In this document: positions 28,773 through 40,027 of the stretch, one piece after another | Layout of the letters: every line of letters begins with the position of its first letter | Position numbering within the stretch: the first letter of the stretch is position 1 | NCBI RefSeq assembly: GCF_000272405.2 | Contig: NZ_AJZM02000402.1 | Coordinates: 75,344 to 139,343 of the forward strand | Source of the DNA: Vibrio tasmaniensis 1F-187 | Lineage (GTDB): Bacteria; Pseudomonadota; Gammaproteobacteria; Enterobacterales; Vibrionaceae | Direction of reading: 5' to 3' | Length of the DNA: 64,000 bases | Notes under the pieces: model-generated | Database searches by the model: none | Seen by the model: the letters and a program-made list of their open reading frames with translations, nothing else | What the model was told of the DNA's origin: nothing | Position numbers and translations under genes: made by a program

Positions 28773-29594
28773 ATGAAAAAGACAGTTATCGGTGCAATCG
28801 CTCTTTTAGGTGCACTAACAGTGACTCCAGCTTCAGCTAAAGAAACTATTTCAGCAGTTGGTTCAAGCAGCGTGACGCCACTGATGGAAGTTTTCTCTGA
28901 AACATACATGAAAACGAATTCAAACGTATTTATCGAAGTACAAGGTCCAGGTTCGTCTGCTGGTGTTAAAGCGGCGAAGAACGGCAGTGCAGATTTAGGT
29001 ATGTCTTCTCGTAACCTTAAAGATAGCGAGAAAGAAACAACACTCGTTGAAGAAGTGGTTGCTCGTGACGGCATCGCAGTCGTGGTTAACCCTAAGAATG
29101 GTCTTGACGGTCTAACGGCTGAGCAAGTAACAGCTATCTACAAAGGTGAAGTAACAAACTGGAAAGACGTTGGTGGTGCAGACAAGCCAATCGTAGCAAT
29201 CACTCGTGATACAGCATCGGGTACTCGCGGTGCATTCGAAGACATCATGTCTCTTAAAATGAAGATTTCTGGCACGAAAGTATCAGCAATCTCTCAACGT
29301 GCTCAAGTTGCTAACGGTAACGGTGCACTAAAAACAATGGTTGCATCTAACCCTTACGCAATCGGCTATATCTCTTTAGGTACAGTAGATAACTCAGTAA
29401 ACGCGCTTGCAATTGACGGTACTGAAGCATCTGTAGACAACGTTAAGAACGGTTCTTACAAAGTAGCTCGTCCTTTCCTAGTACTTTACAAAGAAGGTAA
29501 GCCTTCTTCTGAAACTCAAAAGTTCCTAGATTGGATGCTAACTGACGAAGCTCAATCTCTTGTTGAGAACAAAGGCTACATCTCAGTTAACTAA
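28773..29594 (+). CDS. pstS: Phosphate-binding periplasmic protein
   Basis: A 273-residue periplasmic phosphate receptor of the PstSCAB ABC importer. The signal peptide (MKKTVIGAIALLGALTVTPASA) is followed by the typical ISAVGSSSVTPLM binding loop and later TRDTASGTRGAFE phosphate-binding segments. ATG 28773 has AAGGAAAT 8 nt upstream; an adjacent GTG at 28770 is also in frame. It is first in the operon and controlled by Pho-box sites. An attenuator-like hairpin separates it from pstC, as usual where the binding protein is made in excess. Confidence 0.95.
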   Translation: MKKTVIGAIALLGALTVTPASAKETISAVGSSSVTPLMEVFSETYMKTNSNVFIEVQGPGSSAGVKAAKNGSADLGMSSRNLKDSEKETTLVEEVVARDGIAVVVNPKNGLDGLTAEQVTAIYKGEVTNWKDVGGADKPIVAITRDTASGTRGAFEDIMSLKMKISGTKVSAISQRAQVANGNGALKTMVASNPYAIGYISLGTVDNSVNALAIDGTEASVDNVKNGSYKVARPFLVLYKEGKPSSETQKFLDWMLTDEAQSLVENKGYISVN

Positions 29595-29619
29595 TCTATA
29601 TCTCAATTAATTAAATATT

Positions 29620-29650
29620 GCTCAGCCTACCTTTTCAGGCTGAGCCTTTT
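29620..29650 (+). terminator. Attenuator hairpin between pstS and pstC
   Basis: GCTCAGCCT and AGGCTGAGC form a perfect 9-bp stem with an 8-nt loop followed by CTTTTCT. It lies 26 nt after pstS and should reduce read-through into pstCAB. Confidence 0.8.
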
Positions 29651-29706
29651 CTATCCCACTTCGAGTTAATCCGTACGCTTAGACAGCGTGTTAAGGATTT
29701 CGATAT

Positions 29707-30648
29707 GTGAGACTTGTTATGACCATCGCAACGAATAGTGAACAGCTTATGAATAGCGAAGCGACTCAACTGAAACGCGGCTTACGTAAAAAGAAGCGTG
29801 TAGATTGGAAAGAGCGTATTTTTCACGGCTTATTTTTTACTAGCGCAATCATCGGCATCGTATCCCTTGCTGTTATTGCTTTTTTCATCGTTAGAGAAAG
29901 TATCCCTGCGTTCCAGGAAGCGGGCCTATCGGGCATCGTGCTAGGACAGAACTGGCTACCACCAGCACTTTACGGTGTTGCAACCATGATTGTGGCATCT
30001 GTCGTATCGACATTAGGCGCGGTAGTGGTTGGTGTGCCGATTGGTGTATTAACGGCAATCTTTATTGCTGAAATCGCGCCAAAGCGTCTGGCGGACATCA
30101 TTCGTCCTGCTGTCGAATTGCTAGCGGGTATTCCTTCGGTAGTTTACGGCTTCTTCGGCCTCGTTATTATCGTTCCCCTGATTCAAAACGTATTTCAAGT
30201 GCCTGCGGGTAACACGATTTTGGCGGGTATTATTGTTCTGGGTGTGATGATCCTTCCGACGGTAATTACGGTTTCTGAAACCTCAATCCGTGCTGTACCA
30301 AGAACGTACAAAGAAGGTTCTTTAGCGTTAGGTGCTTCAAAAATCTTTACTATCTTTAAGTTGCTCGTTCCGGCTGCTCGCTCAGGCATTATGACGGGCG
30401 TAATTTTGGGTATTGGCCGTGCTCTTGGTGAAACGATGGCAATCATTATGGTGATGGGTAATGCACCGGCAATGCCTGAAGGTATCTTAGATTCAGCTCG
30501 TACACTAACCGCGAACATTGCGATTGAAATGTCTTACGCGAGTGGTATTCACGCAAGTGCGCTCTATGCGACGGGTGTTGTTCTCCTTGTTTTCATCATG
30601 TCTCTGAATGCAATTCTCCTTTACTTGAACCGTGAGAAGGCGAGGTAA
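29707..30648 (+). CDS. pstC: Phosphate ABC transporter permease PstC
   Basis: An inner-membrane permease of up to 313 residues with six hydrophobic helices and the permease EAA loop (EGSLALGASKIFTIFKLLVP). It forms the phosphate channel with PstA. The start is unclear: the best-placed ribosome site (AGGA at 29694-29697) points to an ATG at 29705 that is followed at once by TGA; the frame can begin at GTG 29707 or at ATG 29719. The stop lies 4 nt before pstA. Confidence 0.93.
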   Translation: MRLVMTIATNSEQLMNSEATQLKRGLRKKKRVDWKERIFHGLFFTSAIIGIVSLAVIAFFIVRESIPAFQEAGLSGIVLGQNWLPPALYGVATMIVASVVSTLGAVVVGVPIGVLTAIFIAEIAPKRLADIIRPAVELLAGIPSVVYGFFGLVIIVPLIQNVFQVPAGNTILAGIIVLGVMILPTVITVSETSIRAVPRTYKEGSLALGASKIFTIFKLLVPAARSGIMTGVILGIGRALGETMAIIMVMGNAPAMPEGILDSARTLTANIAIEMSYASGIHASALYATGVVLLVFIMSLNAILLYLNREKAR

Positions 30649-30652
30649 CATT

Positions 30653-31576
30653 ATGTCTTTAGAAAATAACGTAGCACCTCAAACTAATCCTACGAACCCG
30701 CAAGGTAAGACGATGAATAAAATCGCGTTAAAGAAAGCCCGCGCACGTAAAGACGCCGTTCTGAGTGGTTTTATATGGGCTGCTGCCGCGTTAACGGTGG
30801 GCTTCTTGTTCTGGATTATGTGGTACATCCTCTCAAACGGCTTACAGCACGTTGATTGGAATTTCATCACGGATGACTACACGCGAACGGGCGATGAGCA
30901 CGGCATTTTTCCGATGATCATCTCGACCATCTACATGGTTATTGCTTCGATTGCGGTTGCGGCGCCATTGGGTATCATGACGGCAATCTACCTGACTGAA
31001 TACGCAAAAGTAGGCAGTCGCTTAGTTAAGATCATTCGTTTTTGTACCGAGTCATTAGCAGGTATTCCGTCAATCATCTTCGGTTTGTTTGGTATGACAT
31101 TTTTCGTAGCTATTTTAGGTTTAGGTTTCTCTATCCTATCGGGCGCGTTGACATTGAGTATCTTGATTCTTCCAGTGATTATTCGTACTACTGAAGAAGC
31201 ATTGATGGCGGTATCTCAAACTTATCGCGAAGGCTCTTATGGTTTAGGTGCTTCTAAAATCTACACAATCTGGCGTTTGATTCTACCAAGTGCAATGCCG
31301 GGTATTATCACTTCAGTTATTCTGAGTATTGGTCGTGTTATTGGTGAATCAGCGCCAGTATTCTTGACCGCAGGTATGGTTGCTCGTATCCCAGATTCAT
31401 TATTGGATTCTGGCCGTACATTAACCGTTCACTTATATAAGTTAACGACGGAGCTATTTACCATTGAAGAATGGAATCAAGCATACGGCACAGCAACAGT
31501 ACTGATTGTTCTTGTACTGCTGATCAACACACTCACGAAGTTGATCGCAAGACGTTTTAATACTGCAACTTACTAA
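30653..31576 (+). CDS. pstA: Phosphate ABC transporter permease PstA
   Basis: A 307-residue inner-membrane permease, partner of PstC. A polar basic N-terminal ~40 residues is followed by six hydrophobic helices and the EAA loop (EGSYGLGASKIYTIWRLILPS). I chose ATG 30653, which has GAGGTAAC just upstream and lies 4 nt after pstC; a GTG at 30632 would overlap pstC and add MRRRGNI. Confidence 0.94.
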   Translation: MSLENNVAPQTNPTNPQGKTMNKIALKKARARKDAVLSGFIWAAAALTVGFLFWIMWYILSNGLQHVDWNFITDDYTRTGDEHGIFPMIISTIYMVIASIAVAAPLGIMTAIYLTEYAKVGSRLVKIIRFCTESLAGIPSIIFGLFGMTFFVAILGLGFSILSGALTLSILILPVIIRTTEEALMAVSQTYREGSYGLGASKIYTIWRLILPSAMPGIITSVILSIGRVIGESAPVFLTAGMVARIPDSLLDSGRTLTVHLYKLTTELFTIEEWNQAYGTATVLIVLVLLINTLTKLIARRFNTATY

Positions 31577-31651
31577 GCAGGGTTTTCTAGAGCCAAATGA
31601 GCTCCTAAAACAAAAACAGTACAGACTTTGACGAATTACGAGATTACGAAT

Positions 31652-32401
31652 ATGAACAAATTTAATATTAAAGACCTAGACCTTTTTTACGGCGAAAACC
31701 AAGCGCTTAAATCAATCAACCTACCCGTACCAGAGCGCCAAGTGACCGCTTTGATTGGCCCGTCGGGTTGTGGTAAATCAACGCTATTACGTTGCTTGAA
31801 CCGAATGAACGATCTTATTGAAGGTGTAAAAATCACCGGCCTTCTTGAGATGGATGGCGACAACATCTACGGCAATATAGATGTGGCTGATCTACGTATC
31901 AAAGTCGGCATGGTTTTTCAAAAGCCAAACCCATTTCCAATGAGCATCTATGAAAACGTGGCATACGGATTACGTGCTCAAGGGATCAAAGACAAAAAGC
32001 ACATTGATGAAGTGGTTGAAAGTTCACTTCGCGGCGCGGCGCTTTGGGATGAAGTGAAAGATCGTTTGAAAGCACACGCATTCGGTTTGTCTGGTGGTCA
32101 GCAGCAGCGCCTGTGTATTGCTCGCACCATCGCAATGCAACCTGACGTAATTTTGATGGATGAACCTACTTCAGCACTTGATCCAATTGCGACTCATAAA
32201 ATAGAAGAGTTGATGGAAGATCTGAAGAAGAACTTCACTATCGTTATCGTAACGCACTCAATGCAGCAAGCCCGCCGTATTTCAGATCGCACGGCTTTCT
32301 TCCTAATGGGGGAGCTTGTAGAGCACAACGAAACCAGCGTTATCTTCAGCGAACCAAAAGATGATCGCACTAAAGGTTATGTAAACGGTGACTTTGGTTA
32401 A
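31652..32401 (+). CDS. pstB: Phosphate ABC transporter ATPase PstB
   Basis: A 249-residue ATPase that energises phosphate import. Walker [10 protein letters not shown] (36-44), signature LSGGQQQR, Walker [13 protein letters not shown] and the H-loop THSMQQ are all intact, and the family-typical RCLNRMNDL follows Walker A. ATG 31652 is chosen for family length; a TTG at 31628 would add eight residues, and neither has a clear ribosome site. It ends the operon: no phoU or phoBR follow, as in the second pst locus of vibrios. Confidence 0.95.
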   Translation: MNKFNIKDLDLFYGENQALKSINLPVPERQVTALIGPSGCGKSTLLRCLNRMNDLIEGVKITGLLEMDGDNIYGNIDVADLRIKVGMVFQKPNPFPMSIYENVAYGLRAQGIKDKKHIDEVVESSLRGAALWDEVKDRLKAHAFGLSGGQQQRLCIARTIAMQPDVILMDEPTSALDPIATHKIEELMEDLKKNFTIVIVTHSMQQARRISDRTAFFLMGELVEHNETSVIFSEPKDDRTKGYVNGDFG

Positions 32402-32504
32402 TTGCTTAATCGATAACGTGGTCAATACCACTAACTGAAACGCAGGTTAGATAATCGATTCGATTTACAGAATTATCACTATAACTATAAGCGATGGAAG
32501 TTTT

Positions 32505-32529
32505 GCCCCACTTTAGGTGGGGCTTTTTT
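32505..32529 (+). terminator. Terminator of the pst operon
   Basis: GCCCCAC and GTGGGGC form a 7-bp stem with a 5-nt loop and six T residues, about 100 nt after pstB. The 319-bp gap to the next gene holds nothing else recognisable. Confidence 0.9.
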
Positions 32530-32720
32530 ATGCTGTTAAAAAGCATCACATGTCGACGAAATTTTGGGCAGGAAATCCCATTTTTGTAGTCCTTCTCATG
32601 CTTGTGATAATGCAAAAGGTCAAATTGCGACCCACTTAACATCTCATTTTTAGTTATATTGATTGCATATCAAGGCTTCTGTATTTTTGCGTTATTCTTA
32701 TTAGCCAATGGATCAACGCC

Positions 32721-34865
32721 GTGCATGTTAAAGCCTTTGCAAAACAGATATCTGCTACGCGTGACCACCGTTTATTGGCTGAGTCTCTGTTTGACTACCT
32801 GATTAAAATGCTTGGTCCCCAAGGGATCGGAATATTTTCAGAGCCAATACCAGAAAGCGACTCGTTACCGTTGTTTTCCTACGGTGAATTAACCTCTCTT
32901 GATCATTACCCTTCAACATTTTGGCCATGGGTTTCACAGTTCGACACTGCAGACGGTGTGTTACCGATGTCGCTCAATACGTGCAAGTGGGATCACAGTA
33001 AAGCGCTTGGTGGAGAGTCGTTCATCATGATGCTCGACAACGCCCCAGCCTGTAGAACTTATTTAATTATTCAAAATTGCATCGCAGAAAAAGTTAATCA
33101 AACCTTTGACCAAGGGCTGGATGGCCTTCAATTAGCGGCAGCTCGCTGGCAGTGTATTCGCGCAGAAAAAAATGCAGCTATCGAGATTAAGCATAGGGAT
33201 ACACGTGAAGCGCAATATCTTGATGAAATTAAGCTTCGAGAGTTGTTTGTCGAGAATATGAAATTGGTTCATCAGGTGGCGTTAGAGCTCTCGAACCCTG
33301 AATCATTGGATGCACTCTACAAAGCATCGGTAGAGGCGGTACGCGATAGACTTGGTTTTGATCGCGCCATATTTATGTTGCTTGATATGAAAAAGCGTTG
33401 CTTTAGTGGCACCTACGGCACCGATGAACTAGGAAAAACCAACAGCGAACATCACACTCAATATGACCTGCATCAGCTTGAATCGGAATATATCGAGGCA
33501 TTGTCTGACAACCACACTAACTTGGTCGTTATTGAACAGGCTCCACTCTACACTGAAGGTAAGGTTGTAGGGCAAGGGTGGAATGGCATGCTTATTTTGC
33601 GTGAAGGGGATAAACCCGTAGGTTGGATTGCCATGGACAACTACATTCACCGCTCGCCAATCACCAATTACCAAAAGCAGATGCTTGAATCGTTCGGCTC
33701 TCTGCTGTCTCAGATATACATTCGTAAACGCCAAGAACTGAACATCCGAATGCTGCATTCGAGTATGGTTGAGTTGTCTCGCTGCGATAGCGTCAGTGCT
33801 GTGTGTAAGTCCGCCGTCAGTTTTGCTATTCAGCATTTAGGCATTGATCGATTAGCCGTTTTCCTTACCGATAAAAATTGCAGTTACATGCAAGGTACTT
33901 GGGGTACCGATATAAAAGGCGATATTGTCGATGAGTCTTATTATCGATCAGAGCTGGTAGAGCGTGACATTGTGTCTGCAGCTCGTACTTACCCTAACCA
34001 AGTCGCTTTTGAAGAATCGGTCCCTATTTATCATGATTACAATATTGTCGGGGTTGGCTGGACGGCAATGACAATGCTCACCACAAATACAGGCGTTCCG
34101 ATTGCGTTTATCGCTGCGGATAATTTGCTAACACGAAGCCCTTTAACTTCACAACTGCGTGAAGTGATACGTATCTTCGCCTCTAGCCTTGCTGAAGTCT
34201 TACAAAGAACCATGGCGCAAGAAGAGATCAAAAAGCTCAATGAAACCCTAGAACAAGAGGTTAGCAAGCGAACTCAAGAGCTTGAAAATGCGAATGAACA
34301 GCTCGATGTAATTTCTAAACTCGACCCGCTGACTCGTCTTGGTAACCGCCGTATGCTGTCACAAGTTTTAGATGATCTGAATTGTGAGGAACACGGTGCA
34401 TTTGCTACGCAGAATGAGGTCACCTTTGGGTTAATTCTTGTCGATCTTGACCATTTTGGTTTGTACAACAGTGTCTATGGCCATACTGAGGGGGATGTCG
34501 CTTTACGTGCCATTGGCAAGATACTGAGCACTCATGTTTACGGTGATCAAGAAACCTTCTGCCGTATCGGCGGTGAGGAGTTTATGTTGTTGATGATCGG
34601 TACCAATCACACAACAACAAAGCAGCGTGCAGAGTCGATTCGACAAAGTATTGAAGATGCAAAAATTCTCCATTGTAAAAGTAGCACTAGCCAATATTTA
34701 ACCGCATCTGTGGGTTATGCATCGATAACTTCGGATCAGCGCCAGTTCGATTTTGATTTGTTGTATGGCAAGGCTGATAAGGCTTTGTATAAGGCGAAAG
34801 ATTCAGGGCGAAATAGAGTTGTCTCGGCTATGAAGCGAAGAAAAGTTGCGGCTACACTGACTTAG
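32721..34865 (+). CDS. Two-GAF diguanylate cyclase
   Basis: A 714-residue cytoplasmic protein. Two GAF-like sensor regions (about 175-340 and 345-500) precede a coiled coil (about 500-530) and a GGDEF domain (about 535-705). GGEEF is intact at 617-621, with LILVDLDHFGLYNS upstream, so it should make c-di-GMP; the I-site RxxD is missing. The two GAF units share motifs such as GWxAMxxL and IAxDNxxxRSPLT, indicating duplication. Its place after pstB matches V. cholerae VCA0074 (cdgA as I recall). The GTG start has no clear ribosome site, so the N-terminus is uncertain. There are no membrane segments. Confidence 0.88.
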   Translation: MHVKAFAKQISATRDHRLLAESLFDYLIKMLGPQGIGIFSEPIPESDSLPLFSYGELTSLDHYPSTFWPWVSQFDTADGVLPMSLNTCKWDHSKALGGESFIMMLDNAPACRTYLIIQNCIAEKVNQTFDQGLDGLQLAAARWQCIRAEKNAAIEIKHRDTREAQYLDEIKLRELFVENMKLVHQVALELSNPESLDALYKASVEAVRDRLGFDRAIFMLLDMKKRCFSGTYGTDELGKTNSEHHTQYDLHQLESEYIEALSDNHTNLVVIEQAPLYTEGKVVGQGWNGMLILREGDKPVGWIAMDNYIHRSPITNYQKQMLESFGSLLSQIYIRKRQELNIRMLHSSMVELSRCDSVSAVCKSAVSFAIQHLGIDRLAVFLTDKNCSYMQGTWGTDIKGDIVDESYYRSELVERDIVSAARTYPNQVAFEESVPIYHDYNIVGVGWTAMTMLTTNTGVPIAFIAADNLLTRSPLTSQLREVIRIFASSLAEVLQRTMAQEEIKKLNETLEQEVSKRTQELENANEQLDVISKLDPLTRLGNRRMLSQVLDDLNCEEHGAFATQNEVTFGLILVDLDHFGLYNSVYGHTEGDVALRAIGKILSTHVYGDQETFCRIGGEEFMLLMIGTNHTTTKQRAESIRQSIEDAKILHCKSSTSQYLTASVGYASITSDQRQFDFDLLYGKADKALYKAKDSGRNRVVSAMKRRKVAATLT

Positions 34866-34900
34866 TGTGGTATCTGTTTTTCCCGTTCTCAAAAACGACT

Positions 34901-34944
34901 GAAGCCGTGATGTTCACAATGTGGTCATCACGGCTTCATTTTTT
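34901..34944 (+). terminator. Terminator after the GAF-GGDEF gene
   Basis: GAAGCCGTGATG and CATCACGGCTTC form a perfect 12-bp stem with a 13-nt loop and a six-T run. It separates this gene from the convergent batD. Confidence 0.9.
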
Positions 34945-34968
34945 CTGCCAGTTTTATTTTTTGGTTAA

Positions 34969-36651
34969 TTAAAGCGTTTCTAGTGAACTTTTACGCGTTT
35001 TGTTAGAGACTCGCTTTGGCTTCTTAACTATTTTGATTGTCTCAGTAGGATCCCATGACTGACTTGGTGAGCCAGCTTCAGCATAGAGGCTCTGATTTAG
35101 CTTGGTGAGCTCAGCTTCGATTGTTTCTAACGTCTCATCACTCAAGTCTGGGTTTTCAGTTTTCCACTGTTCGAACAAAGTTCTCGTCTTCACACCATCT
35201 TTCATCTTCAGAGAGGCAATCAGCGCTTCTGCCGTATCGGATTGACGTTCATCTTTTTGCTTTGGTTTTACTGCTGTACCGCGGCGTGACCAGAAGTAGA
35301 AAGCAAACGCCGAGCTGATTAACCATAATGCTGCAAACAGAGCCGTTAGATAAGGCCACATTCCTGGTTTTTCAACGGTAACAATTGTCGGGCTGGCTTG
35401 CTGAGTTGGTGTTTCAATAACAGGAGGCGGCGTGCTTGAGGTTACGCGATCACTTGCCTGAACCGACAACTCAAGCCCAAGAGCTTTATTGGTCTCTTGT
35501 GATTGCGAATCAGTGTTAAACCAAGTTTGAGAAACATCAGGCAGGGAGATGCTTCCAGATTCCTTAGGGATTAGAACTTGCTTATACACCACGATAGCAT
35601 TACCGGATTGGGTAGTGCCAAATTGCGGTTTCTCTTCATAAACACGCACCGATTTAGGGTAGGTGGTGTTCAGTTTTGGTAACTGGTGTTGAGTCAAGTT
35701 GCTGGCTGTCATTGTGATGGTACGAGTTAACGAATCACCGGCTTCCATTTCAATATTCTGCTTGTCGCCACCTAAAGTATTACTACCTGTCAGCTCATTG
35801 CCTTGGCTATCTGACCATTTCTGAATCAACTTGAAGTCCGATGTTGGTAACCACTCACCTTGATAGCCTTTTGGTACAGGTTTCACTGTGACATCTAAGG
35901 TTTCAACGGGCGTGTCGAGTTGGAAAAGGCGCGTTGTGCTTGAGTTGTTGGTTGAGTAAACAACAGCACCGGTTAACTTTGGCCCTTGAAGCTGAAATTG
36001 TCCTGCTTGTTGTGAGGATATATGGAAAGATTGCTGAACAACGGTGACTTCTTGTCCGTTGATAACATCTTGGAACTGTTTCGACTCACCGATGGGTTCC
36101 ACGTCCAAATTTGATGAGTTTGGTAGAGAGATCTGGGGATCTTGTAATCTTCTTGGATCCGCTTTGATGATGAGCTTTACATCAAGCTCGGCGACTTCTT
36201 GTGGATACAAGATGTTTTTGCTGAGATTTAATTGGAATTCCGCCATATCACTCTGCTTTGGAGCGGCTTTATTAATCGAAACGTTGATGGTGATCGGTTG
36301 GGTTTTGGCACCTTCAATATCAAAGCTAGGTATTTCTAATCGGCCTAATCGAAGTGGGGCAAGGGTAATATTCCACTCGCTAGACACAGTGCGGCTACCA
36401 TTGACGATTCGCATCGATGACCCAAAGCTTGGGGTGCCGACGTAGAAATTCTTCTGAAGGAAGGTTAGATCTAAAGCACCGGACGATACTTTTTCATCGG
36501 TCGCCACTCTAAGTAGGAAGACTTCATCTTTGGTAACACTGTTTTGCGAAACACTCGCCACAGCGGTCGCTGCGAATACAGAGTGTGACGAGAAAACACC
36601 GATTAGCAGTGTCAGTAGCATTGATAAAAATGGCTTGTTTAAAAATCGCAT
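34969..36651 (-). CDS. BatD-family protein (oxygen-tolerance type)
   Basis: A 560-residue envelope protein. The signal peptide (MRFLNKPFLSMLLTLLIGVF) is followed by a large periplasmic region of immunoglobulin-like beta repeats (about 30-430), a membrane helix (about 435-455) and a short basic cytoplasmic tail. This is the BatD architecture found in Bat operons. It is the last gene of a six-gene MoxR operon, 2 nt after the VWA-TPR gene. The Bat name comes from aerotolerance in Bacteroides; the actual role in Vibrio is unclear and may be assembly or quality control of a metal-dependent envelope complex. Confidence 0.85.
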   Translation of the reverse strand: MRFLNKPFLSMLLTLLIGVFSSHSVFAATAVASVSQNSVTKDEVFLLRVATDEKVSSGALDLTFLQKNFYVGTPSFGSSMRIVNGSRTVSSEWNITLAPLRLGRLEIPSFDIEGAKTQPITINVSINKAAPKQSDMAEFQLNLSKNILYPQEVAELDVKLIIKADPRRLQDPQISLPNSSNLDVEPIGESKQFQDVINGQEVTVVQQSFHISSQQAGQFQLQGPKLTGAVVYSTNNSSTTRLFQLDTPVETLDVTVKPVPKGYQGEWLPTSDFKLIQKWSDSQGNELTGSNTLGGDKQNIEMEAGDSLTRTITMTASNLTQHQLPKLNTTYPKSVRVYEEKPQFGTTQSGNAIVVYKQVLIPKESGSISLPDVSQTWFNTDSQSQETNKALGLELSVQASDRVTSSTPPPVIETPTQQASPTIVTVEKPGMWPYLTALFAALWLISSAFAFYFWSRRGTAVKPKQKDERQSDTAEALIASLKMKDGVKTRTLFEQWKTENPDLSDETLETIEAELTKLNQSLYAEAGSPSQSWDPTETIKIVKKPKRVSNKTRKSSLETL

Positions 36652-36653
36652 GG

Positions 36654-38556
<1,903 letters not shown>

Positions 38557-38564
<8 letters not shown>

Positions 38565-39549
38565 TGTTTCTCCTAATGGCTAACAGCATAAATGCGAAAA
38601 ACATTGCCGCCAACAGTGGCCAGACAAACCACTCTTGTTGTGGTCGCCAGATCTTAGTGGCGTTCGTCACGGGCTCTAACTGGTTGATGGTGTCGTAAAT
38701 CGTTGCCAGCTCTTTGCTGTCACGCGCACGGAAGTACTGACCGCCAGTGCGTTTGGCGATTTCCGTTAGAGTACGCTCATCCAAGTCTTGAGCAGTATTG
38801 ACCTTACGAGTCATGAAGAACTCTTTGACCATCATTTCACCCGCACCGACACCCACGGTGTAAATCGTCGCGTTGTACTTCTTAGCAATATCCGCGGCTT
38901 CTAGTGGATCTAATACGCCTGCGGTATTGCTGCCGTCACTGAGTAGAATCATCACACGCTGAGGGGCGTCACTGTCGACAAAGGTTTTGGTGGCAAGGCC
39001 GATACCATCACCAATCGCGGTTTGAGTACCAATCAGCTTTAACACAGCCTGATTGAGTTGTTGTGAAAGCGTGTCTCTATCTAACGTCAGTGGCGTCTGC
39101 AGATAGGCGTGATCAGCAAATAGCACCAATCCGATTCGGTCGCCTTTTCGTCGCTCAATAAAGTCACTCAATACATGTTTCACCGCAGATAAGCGATCGA
39201 TGTATTCGCCATTGAACTGCATGTCTTCTTGGCTCATCGAGCCGGAGAGGTCGACAACCAACATCAAGTCTCGGTGTTTTGGCTGAAACTCAACCGGTTC
39301 ACCGTACCAAACTGGACGTGCCATGGCCGTTACCAATAAAAGCCAGATGATGACCGACAACGCCTTGGGTAAGCGACTGCTCGGTGTTTTGGTATTGCTG
39401 TCCTCGGGTAGAAATGGAAGCCTTAGGGCATTGTTCGATTCCGCCTTAGGCGAGAGCAAGTAAACAAGGATTGGCAATGGCGCTAGGAAAAACATCCACC
39501 ACCAAACAAACTCGATATTTAGTAAGCTCGTGTTTAAAAGATCAGTCAT
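38557..39549 (-). CDS. VWA-domain membrane protein (BatA-like)
   Basis: A 330-residue inner-membrane protein. Helices near the N-terminus (about 13-32, 62-78) precede a VWA domain with an intact MIDAS (D100LSGSMS) and the later Thr and Asp positions (GTQTAIGDG, LLSDGSN), and a C-terminal helix (about 308-326). It binds a divalent metal and probably a protein partner in the periplasm. It overlaps both neighbours by 8 nt, so the operon is tightly coupled. Confidence 0.88.
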
Positions 39550-40027
39550 AACGACCTCGCTTTGGAGGAAGGGCTTTACGAAGCCAGATTTCGCAGTCGT
39601 TAACCAATTGCTGTTGAGCCTTTTTCTGTTCGTCGGTCATTAAGGTTGCATCTTGGTAGAGCGCTTGTTGCCATTGCGATTGTTTTGCGGCGAACAAAGG
39701 TTTTGCCAATTGCGCATCTAAGAACGTCAACCAATCATCACCAGATAAGCCTGCCACTTTTTCGCGTGGGAAATAGCTTAGTGCTGCCTGACGAACGATG
39801 TCTTGAGCTGCACTCGGAGACAAGGTATTTGAAGGCTGACTATCACGAAAGCAAGCAAGTGCTTCGTTCTTCGCGTATTGGTTCTTTTGTCTTTTGTTTA
39901 CAATGAAAAATACTAAGGCGATCAGAACGATGGCCGTGATAATGATTAACCACCAACCCCATGCCAAAGGCCACCATGACGGTGCGCTTGGCGTAATAAT
40001 AGGGCTCAAGTCGAGAGGTTGATTCAT
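39542..40027 (-). CDS. DUF4381 membrane protein
   Basis: A 161-residue protein with a short Pro-rich N-terminus (LSPIITPSAPSWWPLAWGWW), one membrane helix (about 20-43) and a cytoplasmic helical domain. This is the DUF4381 pattern seen between DUF58 and VWA genes in MoxR operons. Its ATG overlaps the stop of the DUF58 gene (ATGA), with CAGGAG upstream; a longer frame to 40069 lies inside that gene and is unlikely. The function is unknown. Confidence 0.82.
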   Translation of the reverse strand: MNQPLDLSPIITPSAPSWWPLAWGWWLIIITAIVLIALVFFIVNKRQKNQYAKNEALACFRDSQPSNTLSPSAAQDIVRQAALSYFPREKVAGLSGDDWLTFLDAQLAKPLFAAKQSQWQQALYQDATLMTDEQKKAQQQLVNDCEIWLRKALPPKRGRYD

